The notes below the pieces were generated by a model. That model searched no databases. It saw only the letters and a program-made list of their open reading frames with translations, and was not told the DNA's origin. Source: Bowmanella yangjiangensis (lineage in GTDB: Bacteria; Pseudomonadota; Gammaproteobacteria; Enterobacterales; Alteromonadaceae). From it: 64,000 bases of DNA. Shown here piece by piece: positions 46,481 through 57,244 of this stretch. Every line of letters starts with the position of its first letter. Position 1 is the stretch's first letter. The position numbers and the translations under genes are program-made. The stretch spans positions 100,014 to 164,013 of the forward strand of contig NZ_JAFKCS010000003.1 in NCBI RefSeq assembly GCF_017255015.1. The letters run 5' to 3'.

Positions 46481-47038
46481 CTACTCACTCAATAACTGGT
46501 GTAACCAAGCGCGGGCAAACTTACTGTCGCGTTCTATGGTTTTGCTGGATAGCCCCAACAGCTCGCCGATCTCATCATTGGTCATGCCTGCAAAAAACTG
46601 CAATTCAATGATTTCAGCCTTGCGAGGGTCCTGACTGGCGAGTTGAGTGAGGGCATCGTCCAACTCCAACACCTCCATTTGCGATGTTGAATTTGCCAGC
46701 ATGGATTCATGTAGTGTCAGGCGCTGACCATTTTCTCCGCGCTTCTGGCGGGCGTTTTGCCTGGCATGGTCGACCAAAATACGTCGTAAAGTACGGGCGG
46801 CCAGTGAGAAAAAGTGGCGCCGGTCATTGCAACTGAGATTAGCATCGGCCAGTCGCAAAAAGGCCTCATTGACTAGTGCCGTGGCTTGCAGGGTGTGGCC
46901 TTTTCGTTCTTTGGCCATTTCCTTACAGGCCAGCCTATGCAGTTCCTGGTAGATTAATTCAGTGACCTGAGCGAAGGCATCCGAATCGCCTGACTGCCAG
47001 CGGTCCAGTTGTTGTGTAAAAGAGGCGGAGGTAATCAT
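46481..47038 (-). CDS. ECF-family RNA polymerase sigma factor, orphan
   Basis: A 185-residue group 4 sigma factor. Region 2 lies at about 20-95 (ATALVNEAFLRL, HFFSLAARTLRRILVDHARQNARQKRG) and region 4 at about 125-180 with the helix-turn-helix EIGELLGLSSKTIERDSKFARAWL. The pattern matches the ECF group found beside protein kinases in other bacteria, but no kinase or anti-sigma factor is next to it here. It is divergent from a secreted protein gene, which may be its target. Confidence 0.85.
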   Translation of the reverse strand: MITSASFTQQLDRWQSGDSDAFAQVTELIYQELHRLACKEMAKERKGHTLQATALVNEAFLRLADANLSCNDRRHFFSLAARTLRRILVDHARQNARQKRGENGQRLTLHESMLANSTSQMEVLELDDALTQLASQDPRKAEIIELQFFAGMTNDEIGELLGLSSKTIERDSKFARAWLHQLLSE

Positions 47039-47210
47039 ATAAGCCTTATTCTGCCAGTCAGGTTCAGTAACAAAGACTTAAAGGACTATAAACGAGTCAG
47101 GCTGGTTCGCAAGAGGTCATGCATGTGCTTGTTCTGGGTAATTTTAATTGAAAATAAAAAAATATCGTTAATTCATGTCTGAATTTTCTCCCCAATAGCG
47201 CTTTTAGGTG

Positions 47211-47233
47211 TGATGGCGATTTAACGGCCATCA
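47211..47233. promoter_or_regulatory. Inverted repeat in the leader of the 239-residue secreted protein
   Basis: TGATGGC-N9-GCCATCA, 7-base arms, ends 26 bases before the ATG at 47260 and just ahead of a CAGGAG ribosome site. It may be an operator or a short leader hairpin. The rest of the 221-base gap has no other element I can name. Confidence 0.5.
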
Positions 47234-47259
47234 AGGAATCGTTATCAGGAGAACAGAAC

Positions 47260-47979
47260 ATGAAAGCATATCGTGCATTATTGACCGGTCTGTGCGCCGG
47301 AACGTTAAGCGTTACTTTGAGTGTCCAATGTCTGGCGGCGAATGAAGTACCTATAGAGCCGAATGCTGTTCAAATTCAGATGTCGGACGAATTGGACCAG
47401 CAATTACGCTTGTTTGGCCTACAAGGTAAACCAAGCAGTATGTTGCAAGGTTGGAAAGACGTTATGCTGGAGCTTGAGGTGCCAGGGGTTGCGGAAAACA
47501 CCCCAGTGCAAGACGAAGCTCTGGTTAAGTGGCTGGCTGAACCTTGGTTGCTGACCCAGCACATCACTTCTGTGCAAGAGTCACTGCTGGCTAAACATCG
47601 TCAGCATTCATTAAGTGAAGAAACCAAGATGGTTTTACAGCGCCTGACATCTATTATGCTGCTGGAGCGTAATCTGGCAGAACCGGGTAGTGAAGCCACG
47701 GGAGTACTTTTTACCCGCCGTTTGGACACCCTGCACGATGAGCATGCCTATAAAAATGTGACACTGTATCGCTCACTGCGCAATTTAATTGCAGTTTGGC
47801 AGCGTACACCAGAAGTGTCGTCCAGCCTGTTTGCCCGAGGCACCCCTGCCGTACAGGAGGTCAGGGAGGAACTGCTGAGTGGCAATCTGGATGAAGCGGG
47901 GATCGCACTGTACTCGCTGGCAAAGGTGAATGCTGAGATGGTGCTGGCCAGACAACATAACCAAAATGCAGCGTATTAA
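47260..47979 (+). CDS. Secreted helical protein of unknown function
   Basis: A 239-residue protein with a signal peptide (MKAYRALLTGLCAGTLSVTLSVQCLAA, cleaved near 27), followed by mostly helical sequence without cysteines (VQESLLAKHRQHSLSEETKMVLQRLTS...). It carries no motif I recognise. It is divergent from the ECF sigma gene with 221 bases between them, so a regulatory link is plausible. Terminated by the hairpin shared with purA. Confidence 0.65.
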   Translation: MKAYRALLTGLCAGTLSVTLSVQCLAANEVPIEPNAVQIQMSDELDQQLRLFGLQGKPSSMLQGWKDVMLELEVPGVAENTPVQDEALVKWLAEPWLLTQHITSVQESLLAKHRQHSLSEETKMVLQRLTSIMLLERNLAEPGSEATGVLFTRRLDTLHDEHAYKNVTLYRSLRNLIAVWQRTPEVSSSLFARGTPAVQEVREELLSGNLDEAGIALYSLAKVNAEMVLARQHNQNAAY

Positions 47980-48008
47980 TTGCTTAAAACTAGAGATATA
48001 GAAATGAA

Positions 48009-48034
48009 AAAGCCGCATTTGTATGCGGCTTTGT
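48009..48034. terminator. Bidirectional terminator before purA end
   Basis: Stem AAAGCCGCAT / ATGCGGCTTT with a 4-base loop sits between convergent genes; T and A tracts on both sides. Confidence 0.85.
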
Positions 48035-48038
48035 CTTA

Positions 48039-49340
<1,302 letters not shown>

Positions 49341-49461
49341 TTAAAAAGAGGTCAGAAAATTAGGCGGGGATTCTATCAAATTTCGAGCAGTCAGATCATC
49401 TGTTTTCCGGGAAATACCCTAACAGGAGTGTTAATTCCTTGCTGCCATGGGAAATTTCCGG

Positions 49462-49650
49462 TCAACTCAGGAGAAAATACAGTGCCACCAGACCGATAGT
49501 GACCATAGTTCCGCCCATTGTGCGCAACTGTTGCGGCGCCTGGCTGGCAAGCTGATGCATAAAATTCTGCCAGCGATTAGGGAATAGTAAGGGCCCGATA
49601 CCTTCCACTATTAATACCAAGGCCAGTGCTATCCATAAGGTGTCGGTCAT
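49462..49650 (-). CDS. DUF2065 small membrane protein
   Basis: A 62-residue protein with two spans (LWIALALVLIVEGIGPLLF and TMGGTMVTIGLVALYFLLS) and RWQNFMHQLA between them, the DUF2065 pattern. Genes of this family usually lie between hflC and purA, as here. Function unknown. Its start overlaps the end of the aminotransferase gene by four bases. Confidence 0.88.
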   Translation of the reverse strand: MTDTLWIALALVLIVEGIGPLLFPNRWQNFMHQLASQAPQQLRTMGGTMVTIGLVALYFLLS

Positions 49651-50807
49651 GGCGCTTCCTTCAGGCAGCTAAGATCATATTCTGCCGCATTGTGGTAAAT
49701 GGCAAAACCAAAGCGTAATCTGTCGCCTCTGGCATCGGTAATTACTCCATGGTTGCTCAGTTGCTGGTGCAACTGCTGTACCTTATCAGCGTTGTGCAAT
49801 TTAAAAGTCAGAAAATGACCATGATACGATAGCTCGTTGACCAGTAGGTTGTTTCTGTTCAGTTCCGGGTGCTGCAATGTATCCAGATGCTGCAAAAATG
49901 CTTGTTGCAGGCCTTGAACATAAGCGTGGATAGTCGCCACATCTAATCCTTGTTGCTGATACAACTGCTGCACGGCGGCCAAACGATACAAAGGGGAAAA
50001 ATCCATGGTGGCACCCGCAAAGCGCATACCGTTGGTGGCGTAGTTTACTTGGCCTGTCTTGGCCTGGTCGAGTTCGCCGAATTCGGCAAACCAGCCTGTA
50101 TAGGCGGGACGCAACTGACAATTAGGTGGAACGTGCAGGAAGCAACAGCCTTCTCCTCCTTGCGCATATTTGTAGCCACCGGCCAGATAAAAGGCGCGTC
50201 CGGCGATGGCCGACAAGTCGGTTGGAATAGCCATAAAGCCATGATAACCATCGATCACAACAATGCTATCAGCGGATGCTTTCGCGACCAGGCTTTCCAA
50301 GTCTTTGACCGCCAGGCCTGAATTAAAAAACACCTGGCTGACAAAAATAAGGTCCCAGTCATCTGATTGGATCGCCTCGGCAAAGCGCTCTTCAAAGTTA
50401 GCAAAGGGCAGGGTTTCAATACGACAAAGGCTGAGATTGTCGAACTCGTCCAGGCGGCTGATTTGCCGGTTAAAACTATGAAACTCACTATCGGTTGTGA
50501 GGATCTTCAGCGGCTTTTGCCAGTCCAGGCAACTGAGGATGCGGTATAGCAATTCATGGGTGTTGGGAGCAAAGGCCAGTTGTTCTGGCATGCCGGTATT
50601 CAAAGTGTTAGCAATAGATTGTTGGACTTGGGGCAGTTTCTCGCTAAACAAATGCTGCCATTTGTCGTCCACCAGTGCCGCCGTGTCATCCCAGTATTGC
50701 AGCATGGCATCACGGGTGACATCTGGCCAGTAGTGATGACTGTGGCAGGCAAAATGCTGTCTACCCTTATTGGCGTCGAGAAAGCGGCGGTACAGATGTT
50801 GGTACAA
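49647..50807 (-). CDS. Class V aminotransferase-fold PLP enzyme
   Basis: A 386-residue PLP enzyme related to kynureninase and cysteine-desulphurase-like proteins. The cofactor Lys is in LAGGYKYAQGGEGCCFL (about residue 213), with IDGYHGF upstream as the Asp/His pair around the ring. The start (RRFLDANKGRQHFACHSHHYWPD) is typical of class V enzymes acting on small amino acids. Substrate unknown. It sits between hflC and DUF2065, a place normally without such a gene, and overlaps the next gene by four bases. Confidence 0.8.
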   Translation of the reverse strand: MYQHLYRRFLDANKGRQHFACHSHHYWPDVTRDAMLQYWDDTAALVDDKWQHLFSEKLPQVQQSIANTLNTGMPEQLAFAPNTHELLYRILSCLDWQKPLKILTTDSEFHSFNRQISRLDEFDNLSLCRIETLPFANFEERFAEAIQSDDWDLIFVSQVFFNSGLAVKDLESLVAKASADSIVVIDGYHGFMAIPTDLSAIAGRAFYLAGGYKYAQGGEGCCFLHVPPNCQLRPAYTGWFAEFGELDQAKTGQVNYATNGMRFAGATMDFSPLYRLAAVQQLYQQQGLDVATIHAYVQGLQQAFLQHLDTLQHPELNRNNLLVNELSYHGHFLTFKLHNADKVQQLHQQLSNHGVITDARGDRLRFGFAIYHNAAEYDLSCLKEAP

Positions 50808-50829
50808 GGTTGGCCTCTTGCTAATAGCA

Positions 50830-50851
50830 AAAGGGCCCCTGGGGGCCCTTT
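50830..50851 (-). terminator. Hairpin after hflC
   Basis: Stem AAAGGGCCC / GGGCCCTTT with a short loop immediately follows the hflC stop; on the minus strand a TTTTG tail follows. It separates hflKC from the aminotransferase gene, partly or fully. Confidence 0.75.
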
Positions 50852-50852
50852 A

Positions 50853-51740
50853 TCAGTTTTGCTTACCTTTAGTGTTATTCATGTAGCGGAAGAAATCGCT
50901 GTCCGGCTCAAGAATCAACACATCCTGCTTGCTATTGAAGCTCTTACGGTAGGCATCCATACTGCGCAGGAAGGCGTAGAACTCCGCGTTTTTGGTGTAG
51001 GCGTCGGCGTAAATTTTGGCCGCTTCCGCATCACCTTCACCGCGCAGTTTTCTGGCGTTACGCTCTGCATCTGCCAGCATTACTGTTACCCGGGCATCAA
51101 TGTCAGCGCGGATAATTTCTGCCTGCTCACGACCCTGAGAACGGTGCTCCTTGGCTACGGCAGCACGCTCGGCACGCATACGCTCGAAGATAGAGTTACT
51201 GATTTCCAATGGCAGGTTAATCTGCTTAACCCGCACATCGACAATCTCAATACCCAGTTCAACGGCGCTCTCAGCCGATTGTTTCATGGCTTTGTTCATC
51301 AGCTCTGAACGCTCGCCTGACACAATCTCGGAAATAGTGCGGCTACCAAACTCGGTGCGCAATCCGTTGTTAACCTTCTGCTTTAACAGCGTCTCGGCCT
51401 GGTCCTTGAATCCACCTGTGGCCAGATAATAAGTAGCAAAGTCCTTAATGCGCCATTTCACATAGGAATCAACGATCAGGTCTTTTTTCTCTGCTGTTAC
51501 GAAACGGTTTGCGCCGTCATCCAGGGTCTGCACCTTGGAAGTCAGTTGTTTTACCGTGTCGATAAAAGGTAACTTCAGATAAATACCCGGCTCGTAAACG
51601 ATGGTTTGTCCGGTCTCGGCGTCACGGCGGACCTTACCAAACTGAATGACAATGCCGCGGTAACCTTCTTCAATCACAAATACCGAACCGAAGCCTAGGA
51701 TTACGAGCACGATAATCAGTGCAATACTAAAATTTTTCAT
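50853..51740 (-). CDS. hflC: FtsH protease modulator HflC
   Basis: A 295-residue SPFH/band-7 protein with an N-terminal span (IALIIVLVILGFGSVFVI) and a periplasmic body ending in a helical coil. With HflK it forms the large vault-like cage around FtsH and limits access of membrane substrates. hflK ends three bases before it. Confidence 0.96.
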   Translation of the reverse strand: MKNFSIALIIVLVILGFGSVFVIEEGYRGIVIQFGKVRRDAETGQTIVYEPGIYLKLPFIDTVKQLTSKVQTLDDGANRFVTAEKKDLIVDSYVKWRIKDFATYYLATGGFKDQAETLLKQKVNNGLRTEFGSRTISEIVSGERSELMNKAMKQSAESAVELGIEIVDVRVKQINLPLEISNSIFERMRAERAAVAKEHRSQGREQAEIIRADIDARVTVMLADAERNARKLRGEGDAEAAKIYADAYTKNAEFYAFLRSMDAYRKSFNSKQDVLILEPDSDFFRYMNNTKGKQN

Positions 51741-51743
51741 GCC

Positions 51744-52895
51744 TTACTCCCTCCCGGTGCGGAATCTGTCAGATCTGGAACCTGTGCTACTCGTGTTGCC
51801 GTTGGCAGACTGGTTTTGCGTGTTGGTTCGTAGGCCTTCCAGGGTATTAGAGGACACAGGGGCCGAGGTGGCGCTGTTCTGACGCTCCAGAATTTTATCC
51901 AGCGGCAGATACATCATGTTACCGCTACCTTTATTGTCCACCATGATCTTGCTGGTGTTACCGTAAACCTCTTCCAGAGTCTCCAGATAAAGACGCTGAC
52001 GGGTTACTTCCGGTGCCGCAACATACTGTGGCAGTAATTCTTCAAAGCGTGCTACTTCACCGCGGGCTTCCAGGGTGACACGTTGCTTATAAGCGGTGGC
52101 TTCCTGTTCCATCCGGTTAACCTGACCACGCGCTCTGGGTTCGATTTCCCTGGCATAGGCTTCGGCTTCACGGATATAACGCTGTTCGTCTTCCTGAGCG
52201 GCAATCGCATCGTCAAATGCTGCTTTCACCTCTTCAGGTGGACGGGCGTCTTTGAAGTTGACGTCCAGAATTTCAATACCCATGCTGTAAGGAGCAATAA
52301 TACCGTTTAGCTCGTCACGCACTTCCTGACGGGCCACTTCGCGGCCGCGAGTCAATACTTCATCCATTTTGGAATGGCCGACTACATAGCGGATGGCTGC
52401 GTCCAAGGCATGACGCAAACTTTCATCAGGATCTACAACCGCAAAGGTATATTTGAAGGGATCCATCACTCGGTATTGGATTTCCATATCGACTCGTACC
52501 ACATTCTCATCTTCGGTCAGCATAAAGCCTGAAGACGGCATGGAACGCACCGATTGCACGTTAACCGGATAAACGGTATCTACAAAGGTGGGTTTCCAGC
52601 GTAAACCTGGTTCCTGGAAACTGTGGAACTTACCAAAGCGCAGCACAACACCACGTTCTGCTTCTTTAAGGGTATAGAAGCCACTGATAAACCAAACGGC
52701 GATTAAAATGCCGACGATTAAACCCAGACCGAGACCACCGACACCTTTACCGGATGACTTATTGCCCCCGCCAAAGCCACCGAGTTTGTCGAAGAACTTC
52801 TTGAAAACCTCGTCCAGATCAGGAGGACCCTGATCGCGGCTGCCGCGATTTTTCCAGGGATCGTTATTGTTGCCTCCAGGCTCATTCCAAGCCAT
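51744..52895 (-). CDS. hflK: FtsH protease modulator HflK
   Basis: A 383-residue SPFH/band-7 partner of HflC. The cytoplasmic head is glycine- and asparagine-rich (NNNDPWKNRG, GGFGGGNKSSGKG), then one span (LGLGLIVGILIAVWFISGFYTL), the band-7 domain and a coiled coil. The tail is Ser/Asn-rich (NTQNQSANGNTSSTGSRS). Typical length and order with hflC. Confidence 0.96.
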   Translation of the reverse strand: MAWNEPGGNNNDPWKNRGSRDQGPPDLDEVFKKFFDKLGGFGGGNKSSGKGVGGLGLGLIVGILIAVWFISGFYTLKEAERGVVLRFGKFHSFQEPGLRWKPTFVDTVYPVNVQSVRSMPSSGFMLTEDENVVRVDMEIQYRVMDPFKYTFAVVDPDESLRHALDAAIRYVVGHSKMDEVLTRGREVARQEVRDELNGIIAPYSMGIEILDVNFKDARPPEEVKAAFDDAIAAQEDEQRYIREAEAYAREIEPRARGQVNRMEQEATAYKQRVTLEARGEVARFEELLPQYVAAPEVTRQRLYLETLEEVYGNTSKIMVDNKGSGNMMYLPLDKILERQNSATSAPVSSNTLEGLRTNTQNQSANGNTSSTGSRSDRFRTGRE

Positions 52896-52931
52896 GTGTT
52901 TCTCCGTATTGATAGAAAAATAATTCAGACG

Positions 52932-54224
52932 TTAATGTTTGTGGACAACAAAGCTGGTCAGCTCATGGCTCACATTCTTTTCCAAGCGATGCCAGTCTTT
53001 AGCAGGCATCCTGACATCCACTACCCAATCGCCGTCTTCGGCATAAGACTCCGCCGAAATGCAATGCAGGTTATATAAAGCGCCACGTAATTTCCCCTCT
53101 CTGGGAGGAATTCGCAGTTGGTACTGTACCATGCTGCGTCCCAGGCAGTCAGTCAACGCCTGGAACAACAGTTCAATACCTAAACCTTGCTGAGCTGACA
53201 ACCATACCCTGATAGGACGACCTTCTTCATCTCTATCTATGCGAGGTGTCATGCCTTCTAGCAAGTCGATTTTGTTACAAATCGTCAATTGCGGAACTTC
53301 GCCAGCATCGATCTCTTCCAGCACCTGGTTGACCTGATCGATATTGTCTTTATATTGCTCATCGGCGTAATCCACCACATGTAGCAATAAATCCGCTTCC
53401 TGAGTTTCCTGCAAGGTTGCCTTAAAGGCCGCAACCAGATCATGGGGGAGGTGGCGGATAAAACCAACCGTATCGGCCAATATAGCCGGGCCCACATCTT
53501 GTAATTGTATCTTACGTAAAGTCGGATCAAGCGTAGCAAATAGCTGATCAGCAGCATACACACCAGCCGCAGTCAGGGTGTTGAACAAGGTAGACTTTCC
53601 GGCGTTGGTATAACCAACCAAAGACACTGTCGGAATCTCTGCGCGGGTTCTGGCCCGGCGGCCCTGTTCACGCTGTTTCTGTACCTTTTCCAGACGCCTC
53701 AAAATGTGGTCGATTCTGGCTCGCAGTAAACGACGGTCTGTTTCCAGCTGGGTTTCACCCGGACCGCGCAAACCTATACCACCTTTTTGCCTTTCCAGGT
53801 GAGTCCAGCCTCGGATCAGGCGGGTAGAGATATGTCTCAACTGCGCAAGCTCAACCTGCAACTTACCTTCGTGAGTGCGAGCCCGCTGGGCAAAAATATC
53901 CAGAATCAATCCAGTGCGATCCAATACACGGCACTTACAAAGCTTTTCCAAATTGCGCTCTTGTGAGGGGGACAGGGCGTGATTAAAGATCACCACATCG
54001 GCACCAGATACTTGTACCTGTTGCGCGATCTCTTCGGCTTTGCCGCTACCGACAAAATATTTGGCACTGGGACTGGAACGGGAACCCTTAACCAGACCAA
54101 CAGCGTTAACTCCTGCAGACGAAACCAGCATCTGCAATTCGTGCAAATCTTCTCTGCTGCTTTCGTCGGGGAAGTCTATATGTACCAGTACAGCCTGCTC
54201 ACCTGCTTCATAACGGTCAAACAA
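52932..54224 (-). CDS. hflX: Ribosome-splitting GTPase HflX
   Basis: A 430-residue GTPase that dissociates stalled 70S ribosomes after heat or antibiotic stress. It has the HflX N-terminal domain (FVGSGKAEEIAQQV), a glycine-rich linker (GIGLRGPGETQLETDRRLL), and the G domain with VGYTNAGKSTLFN (G1), DTVGFIRHLPHDLV (G3) and NKIDLL (G4). It lies between hfq and hflK as in E. coli. Confidence 0.97.
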   Translation of the reverse strand: MFDRYEAGEQAVLVHIDFPDESSREDLHELQMLVSSAGVNAVGLVKGSRSSPSAKYFVGSGKAEEIAQQVQVSGADVVIFNHALSPSQERNLEKLCKCRVLDRTGLILDIFAQRARTHEGKLQVELAQLRHISTRLIRGWTHLERQKGGIGLRGPGETQLETDRRLLRARIDHILRRLEKVQKQREQGRRARTRAEIPTVSLVGYTNAGKSTLFNTLTAAGVYAADQLFATLDPTLRKIQLQDVGPAILADTVGFIRHLPHDLVAAFKATLQETQEADLLLHVVDYADEQYKDNIDQVNQVLEEIDAGEVPQLTICNKIDLLEGMTPRIDRDEEGRPIRVWLSAQQGLGIELLFQALTDCLGRSMVQYQLRIPPREGKLRGALYNLHCISAESYAEDGDWVVDVRMPAKDWHRLEKNVSHELTSFVVHKH

Positions 54225-54246
54225 GCGTCATCTCCAAAAGGAATGA

Positions 54247-54525
<279 letters not shown>

Positions 54526-54621
54526 TCAGTGCCTCAAGCACAAATGAGACACCTCGCCAGCTTTTCGATTATACAGTTTTTGTACTGCCTGTATAGCTAC
54601 AGGCCGTTAAGGTTCGGGGCT

Positions 54622-55542
54622 TTACAGCTTTTCCGCGACCAGTGACAAGTTGTCTTTTGCAAAAGTATCCAACCAGTGAATATTTTGCCAGCCACGTAAC
54701 CAAGTTAACTGGCGTTTAGCTAATTGTCGGGTCGCTACTATAGCGCGATAACGCATCTCTTGATGGTCATACCTGCTATCCAAATACTCCCACATCTGAC
54801 GATAGCCAACACATCGCATTGAAGGCAAGTTTAGATGCAGATCTGCTCTTTCGTAAAATTTTTTTACTTCGTCTTCAAAGCCTTGCGCCAGCATCTGATC
54901 AAAACGCAAGGCAATACGATTATGTAACACGTCTCGGTCTTGTGGCGCTATAGCAAATTGGAATACCTGATAAGGTAATGGGGGCGTTTTTTCCTGAGTC
55001 AAGTCGGTGAGACTTTGACCGGTAAGATAGATCACCTCCAGAGCACGGGTTAGGCGTTGCGGGTCATTAGGGTGAATGCGAGCAGCAGACACAGGATCCT
55101 TTTGCATAAGTTCATCATGCAGTGCCTGCCAGCCATCACTGGCTGCACGTTGTTCTATTTCGGCACGTACTGTCGCATCAGACGAGGGAAGCGGGGAAAT
55201 ACCCTCCAGCAAGACCTTGAAATACATCATGGTGCCACCCACCAACAAAGGAATTTTTCCTTTGGCCTGGATGTCGGCCATTTCACGTAGCGCATCCTGG
55301 CGAAAATCGGCTGCAGAATAGGCCTGTGAGGCATCCAATATGTCGATTAATCTGTGAGGTGCCTGACGTAACTCGTCTGCTGAGGGTTTGGCCGTGCCGA
55401 TATCCATATCGCGATAAATCATCGCCGAGTCGACACTGATAATTTCGCAGGGATAGTGCTGAACTAACTGCATGGCTAAATCCGTTTTTCCTGAGGCTGT
55501 TGGCCCCATCAGAAATATTGCCGGAGGCAGGTTAGTTTGCAT
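54622..55542 (-). CDS. miaA: tRNA dimethylallyltransferase MiaA
   Basis: A 306-residue enzyme that puts the isopentenyl group on A37 of tRNAs reading UNN codons. The P loop is [14 protein letters not shown] at the start, with [18 protein letters not shown] and [14 protein letters not shown] following. I start it at 55542, which overlaps the mutL end by 11 bases and matches the E. coli N terminus; a longer frame runs into mutL. Confidence 0.96.
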   Translation of the reverse strand: MQTNLPPAIFLMGPTASGKTDLAMQLVQHYPCEIISVDSAMIYRDMDIGTAKPSADELRQAPHRLIDILDASQAYSAADFRQDALREMADIQAKGKIPLLVGGTMMYFKVLLEGISPLPSSDATVRAEIEQRAASDGWQALHDELMQKDPVSAARIHPNDPQRLTRALEVIYLTGQSLTDLTQEKTPPLPYQVFQFAIAPQDRDVLHNRIALRFDQMLAQGFEDEVKKFYERADLHLNLPSMRCVGYRQMWEYLDSRYDHQEMRYRAIVATRQLAKRQLTWLRGWQNIHWLDTFAKDNLSLVAEKL

Positions 55543-57232
55543 AGGCTTGAATCCATTGTTCCAAAGGCAGGGGGCTGGCTTTGTTGTTGAGTAACTCTTC
55601 CAGTAAGGCCTGCTGTTCACACCACTGCCACCACTGCTTGACTTGCTCTTCTGAATACACTTGCTGCTTATCGGCCACCTTGTCTAACAGACATTCCATT
55701 TCCGCTCCATGCGGACAATCCAGTATCAAAGGTAACAGTTCGGGCCAGTTTAGCTGGCGCAGTCCCGCTGGCACCTGTTTGAGCATCAGCTTATGTCTGT
55801 CATAACTAAGCACAAAACCAAGGGGAGCTAGCGCGGCTTGTTTAGTTTCCAGGTCAATATCTGGCAAGCTTTGCAAACTGAGAGCCACCGGCATTAGCAA
55901 GGGTTGGCTGACGGCTGATGCCAGACTGTGTTTTATCTTCAGTTTATGGAGTTCTTTCACCGGCAAAAGACAGCAAACCTGATTGTGATTGAGCAGCAAA
56001 TAGCGTTGTTGAACGAGTAACCAGGGATAATGGCTGCCGATGGCCTGAGGAGATGGTGTCGGCGTTTGCATCAACTGCTGATAATGCTGAGCGCCGCGAC
56101 TGGAGACACCGCCACTCTGGTAGTGGCCTGGCGATTCGGTCACCTTGCTTTGTAATGGTTTGATGTAATTGTGGTTTGGCTCCGCTGCTGGAATTTGTCT
56201 GATTGGCGCTGAGGTACTATCTTCCTGGGCAATTTCAGCAGTAGCCTGGTTTAGTGCATCCTGCAGGGCCCGAAAAATAAAATCATGTACCAATCTTGCC
56301 TGATGGAACCGGACTTCATGTTTGGCCGGATGCACATTCACATCGACTTCCCTGGCATCCAGTTGAAGATAAAGTACATAGGCGGCATGCCCTTCAGGAG
56401 GCAGTAATCCTTCAAAGGCTTGTCGAATTGCGTGATGAATTAGCTTGTCACGCATCATTCTGCCATTTACGTAAAAATACTGATGATCTGGCGTGTTACT
56501 GCTCTGAACGGCCAACCAGCCGTGTAAATGCAGCCCCTGATACTGGCTTTGAATGTTCAGAGCATGTTCGCCAAATCCTGCACTGCATACCAGCGCCACG
56601 CGCTTTTGCCTGGAGGCCTCAGTATTGGCTTTGGGATAATGACGCAGCAACTTACCGTTATGCTTCAGGCTAAAGGCGACATCAAAGCGCGATAGGGCGA
56701 TGCGCTTCAAGGTTTCATCAATGTGTTGAAATTCGGTTTTTTCACTGCGCAGAAATTTACGTCTGGCCGGTGTATTAAAGAACAAGTCCAGCACTTCGAC
56801 ACTGGTACCATCAGGGTGTGCCGTCGGCTGTAACTGCACGGCCATGTCCCGCCCTTCGGCTTTTGCTTGCCAAGCTTCAGACTGGGTCGCAGGTTTGGAG
56901 GTCAGGGTTAGGCGCGCTACCGAGCTGATACTGGCGAGGGCTTCACCGCGAAAACCCAGGCTCATGATTTGCTCTAAGTCATCCAAGCAACTTATTTTGC
57001 TGGTGGCATGACGACTAAGGGCTAACTCAAGTTCATCACGGGCAATACCGCTACCATTATCTCGGATCAGAATTCGTTTGTGGCCGCCACGGTCAATTTC
57101 CAAATCAATTTTATCAGCACCGGCGTCCAGGCTGTTTTCAACCAGCTCTTTAATCACTGATGCAGGGCGTTCTACTACCTCACCGGCGGCAATTTGGTTG
57201 GCGAGGCGGGCAGGTAATATCTGTATTGGCAA
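55532..57232 (-). CDS. mutL: DNA mismatch repair protein MutL
   Basis: A 566-residue GHKL ATPase: [26 protein letters not shown] (N box with Glu and Asn), DNGSGI, and the [12 protein letters not shown] lid. A variable linker (about 340-385) joins the C-terminal dimerisation domain. It lacks an obvious endonuclease motif (DQHAAxER), as expected where MutH is present. Shorter than E. coli (615), mainly in the linker. Confidence 0.96.
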   Translation of the reverse strand: MPIQILPARLANQIAAGEVVERPASVIKELVENSLDAGADKIDLEIDRGGHKRILIRDNGSGIARDELELALSRHATSKISCLDDLEQIMSLGFRGEALASISSVARLTLTSKPATQSEAWQAKAEGRDMAVQLQPTAHPDGTSVEVLDLFFNTPARRKFLRSEKTEFQHIDETLKRIALSRFDVAFSLKHNGKLLRHYPKANTEASRQKRVALVCSAGFGEHALNIQSQYQGLHLHGWLAVQSSNTPDHQYFYVNGRMMRDKLIHHAIRQAFEGLLPPEGHAAYVLYLQLDAREVDVNVHPAKHEVRFHQARLVHDFIFRALQDALNQATAEIAQEDSTSAPIRQIPAAEPNHNYIKPLQSKVTESPGHYQSGGVSSRGAQHYQQLMQTPTPSPQAIGSHYPWLLVQQRYLLLNHNQVCCLLPVKELHKLKIKHSLASAVSQPLLMPVALSLQSLPDIDLETKQAALAPLGFVLSYDRHKLMLKQVPAGLRQLNWPELLPLILDCPHGAEMECLLDKVADKQQVYSEEQVKQWWQWCEQQALLEELLNNKASPLPLEQWIQAYAN

Positions 57233-57244
57233 GGTGTTCTACTG

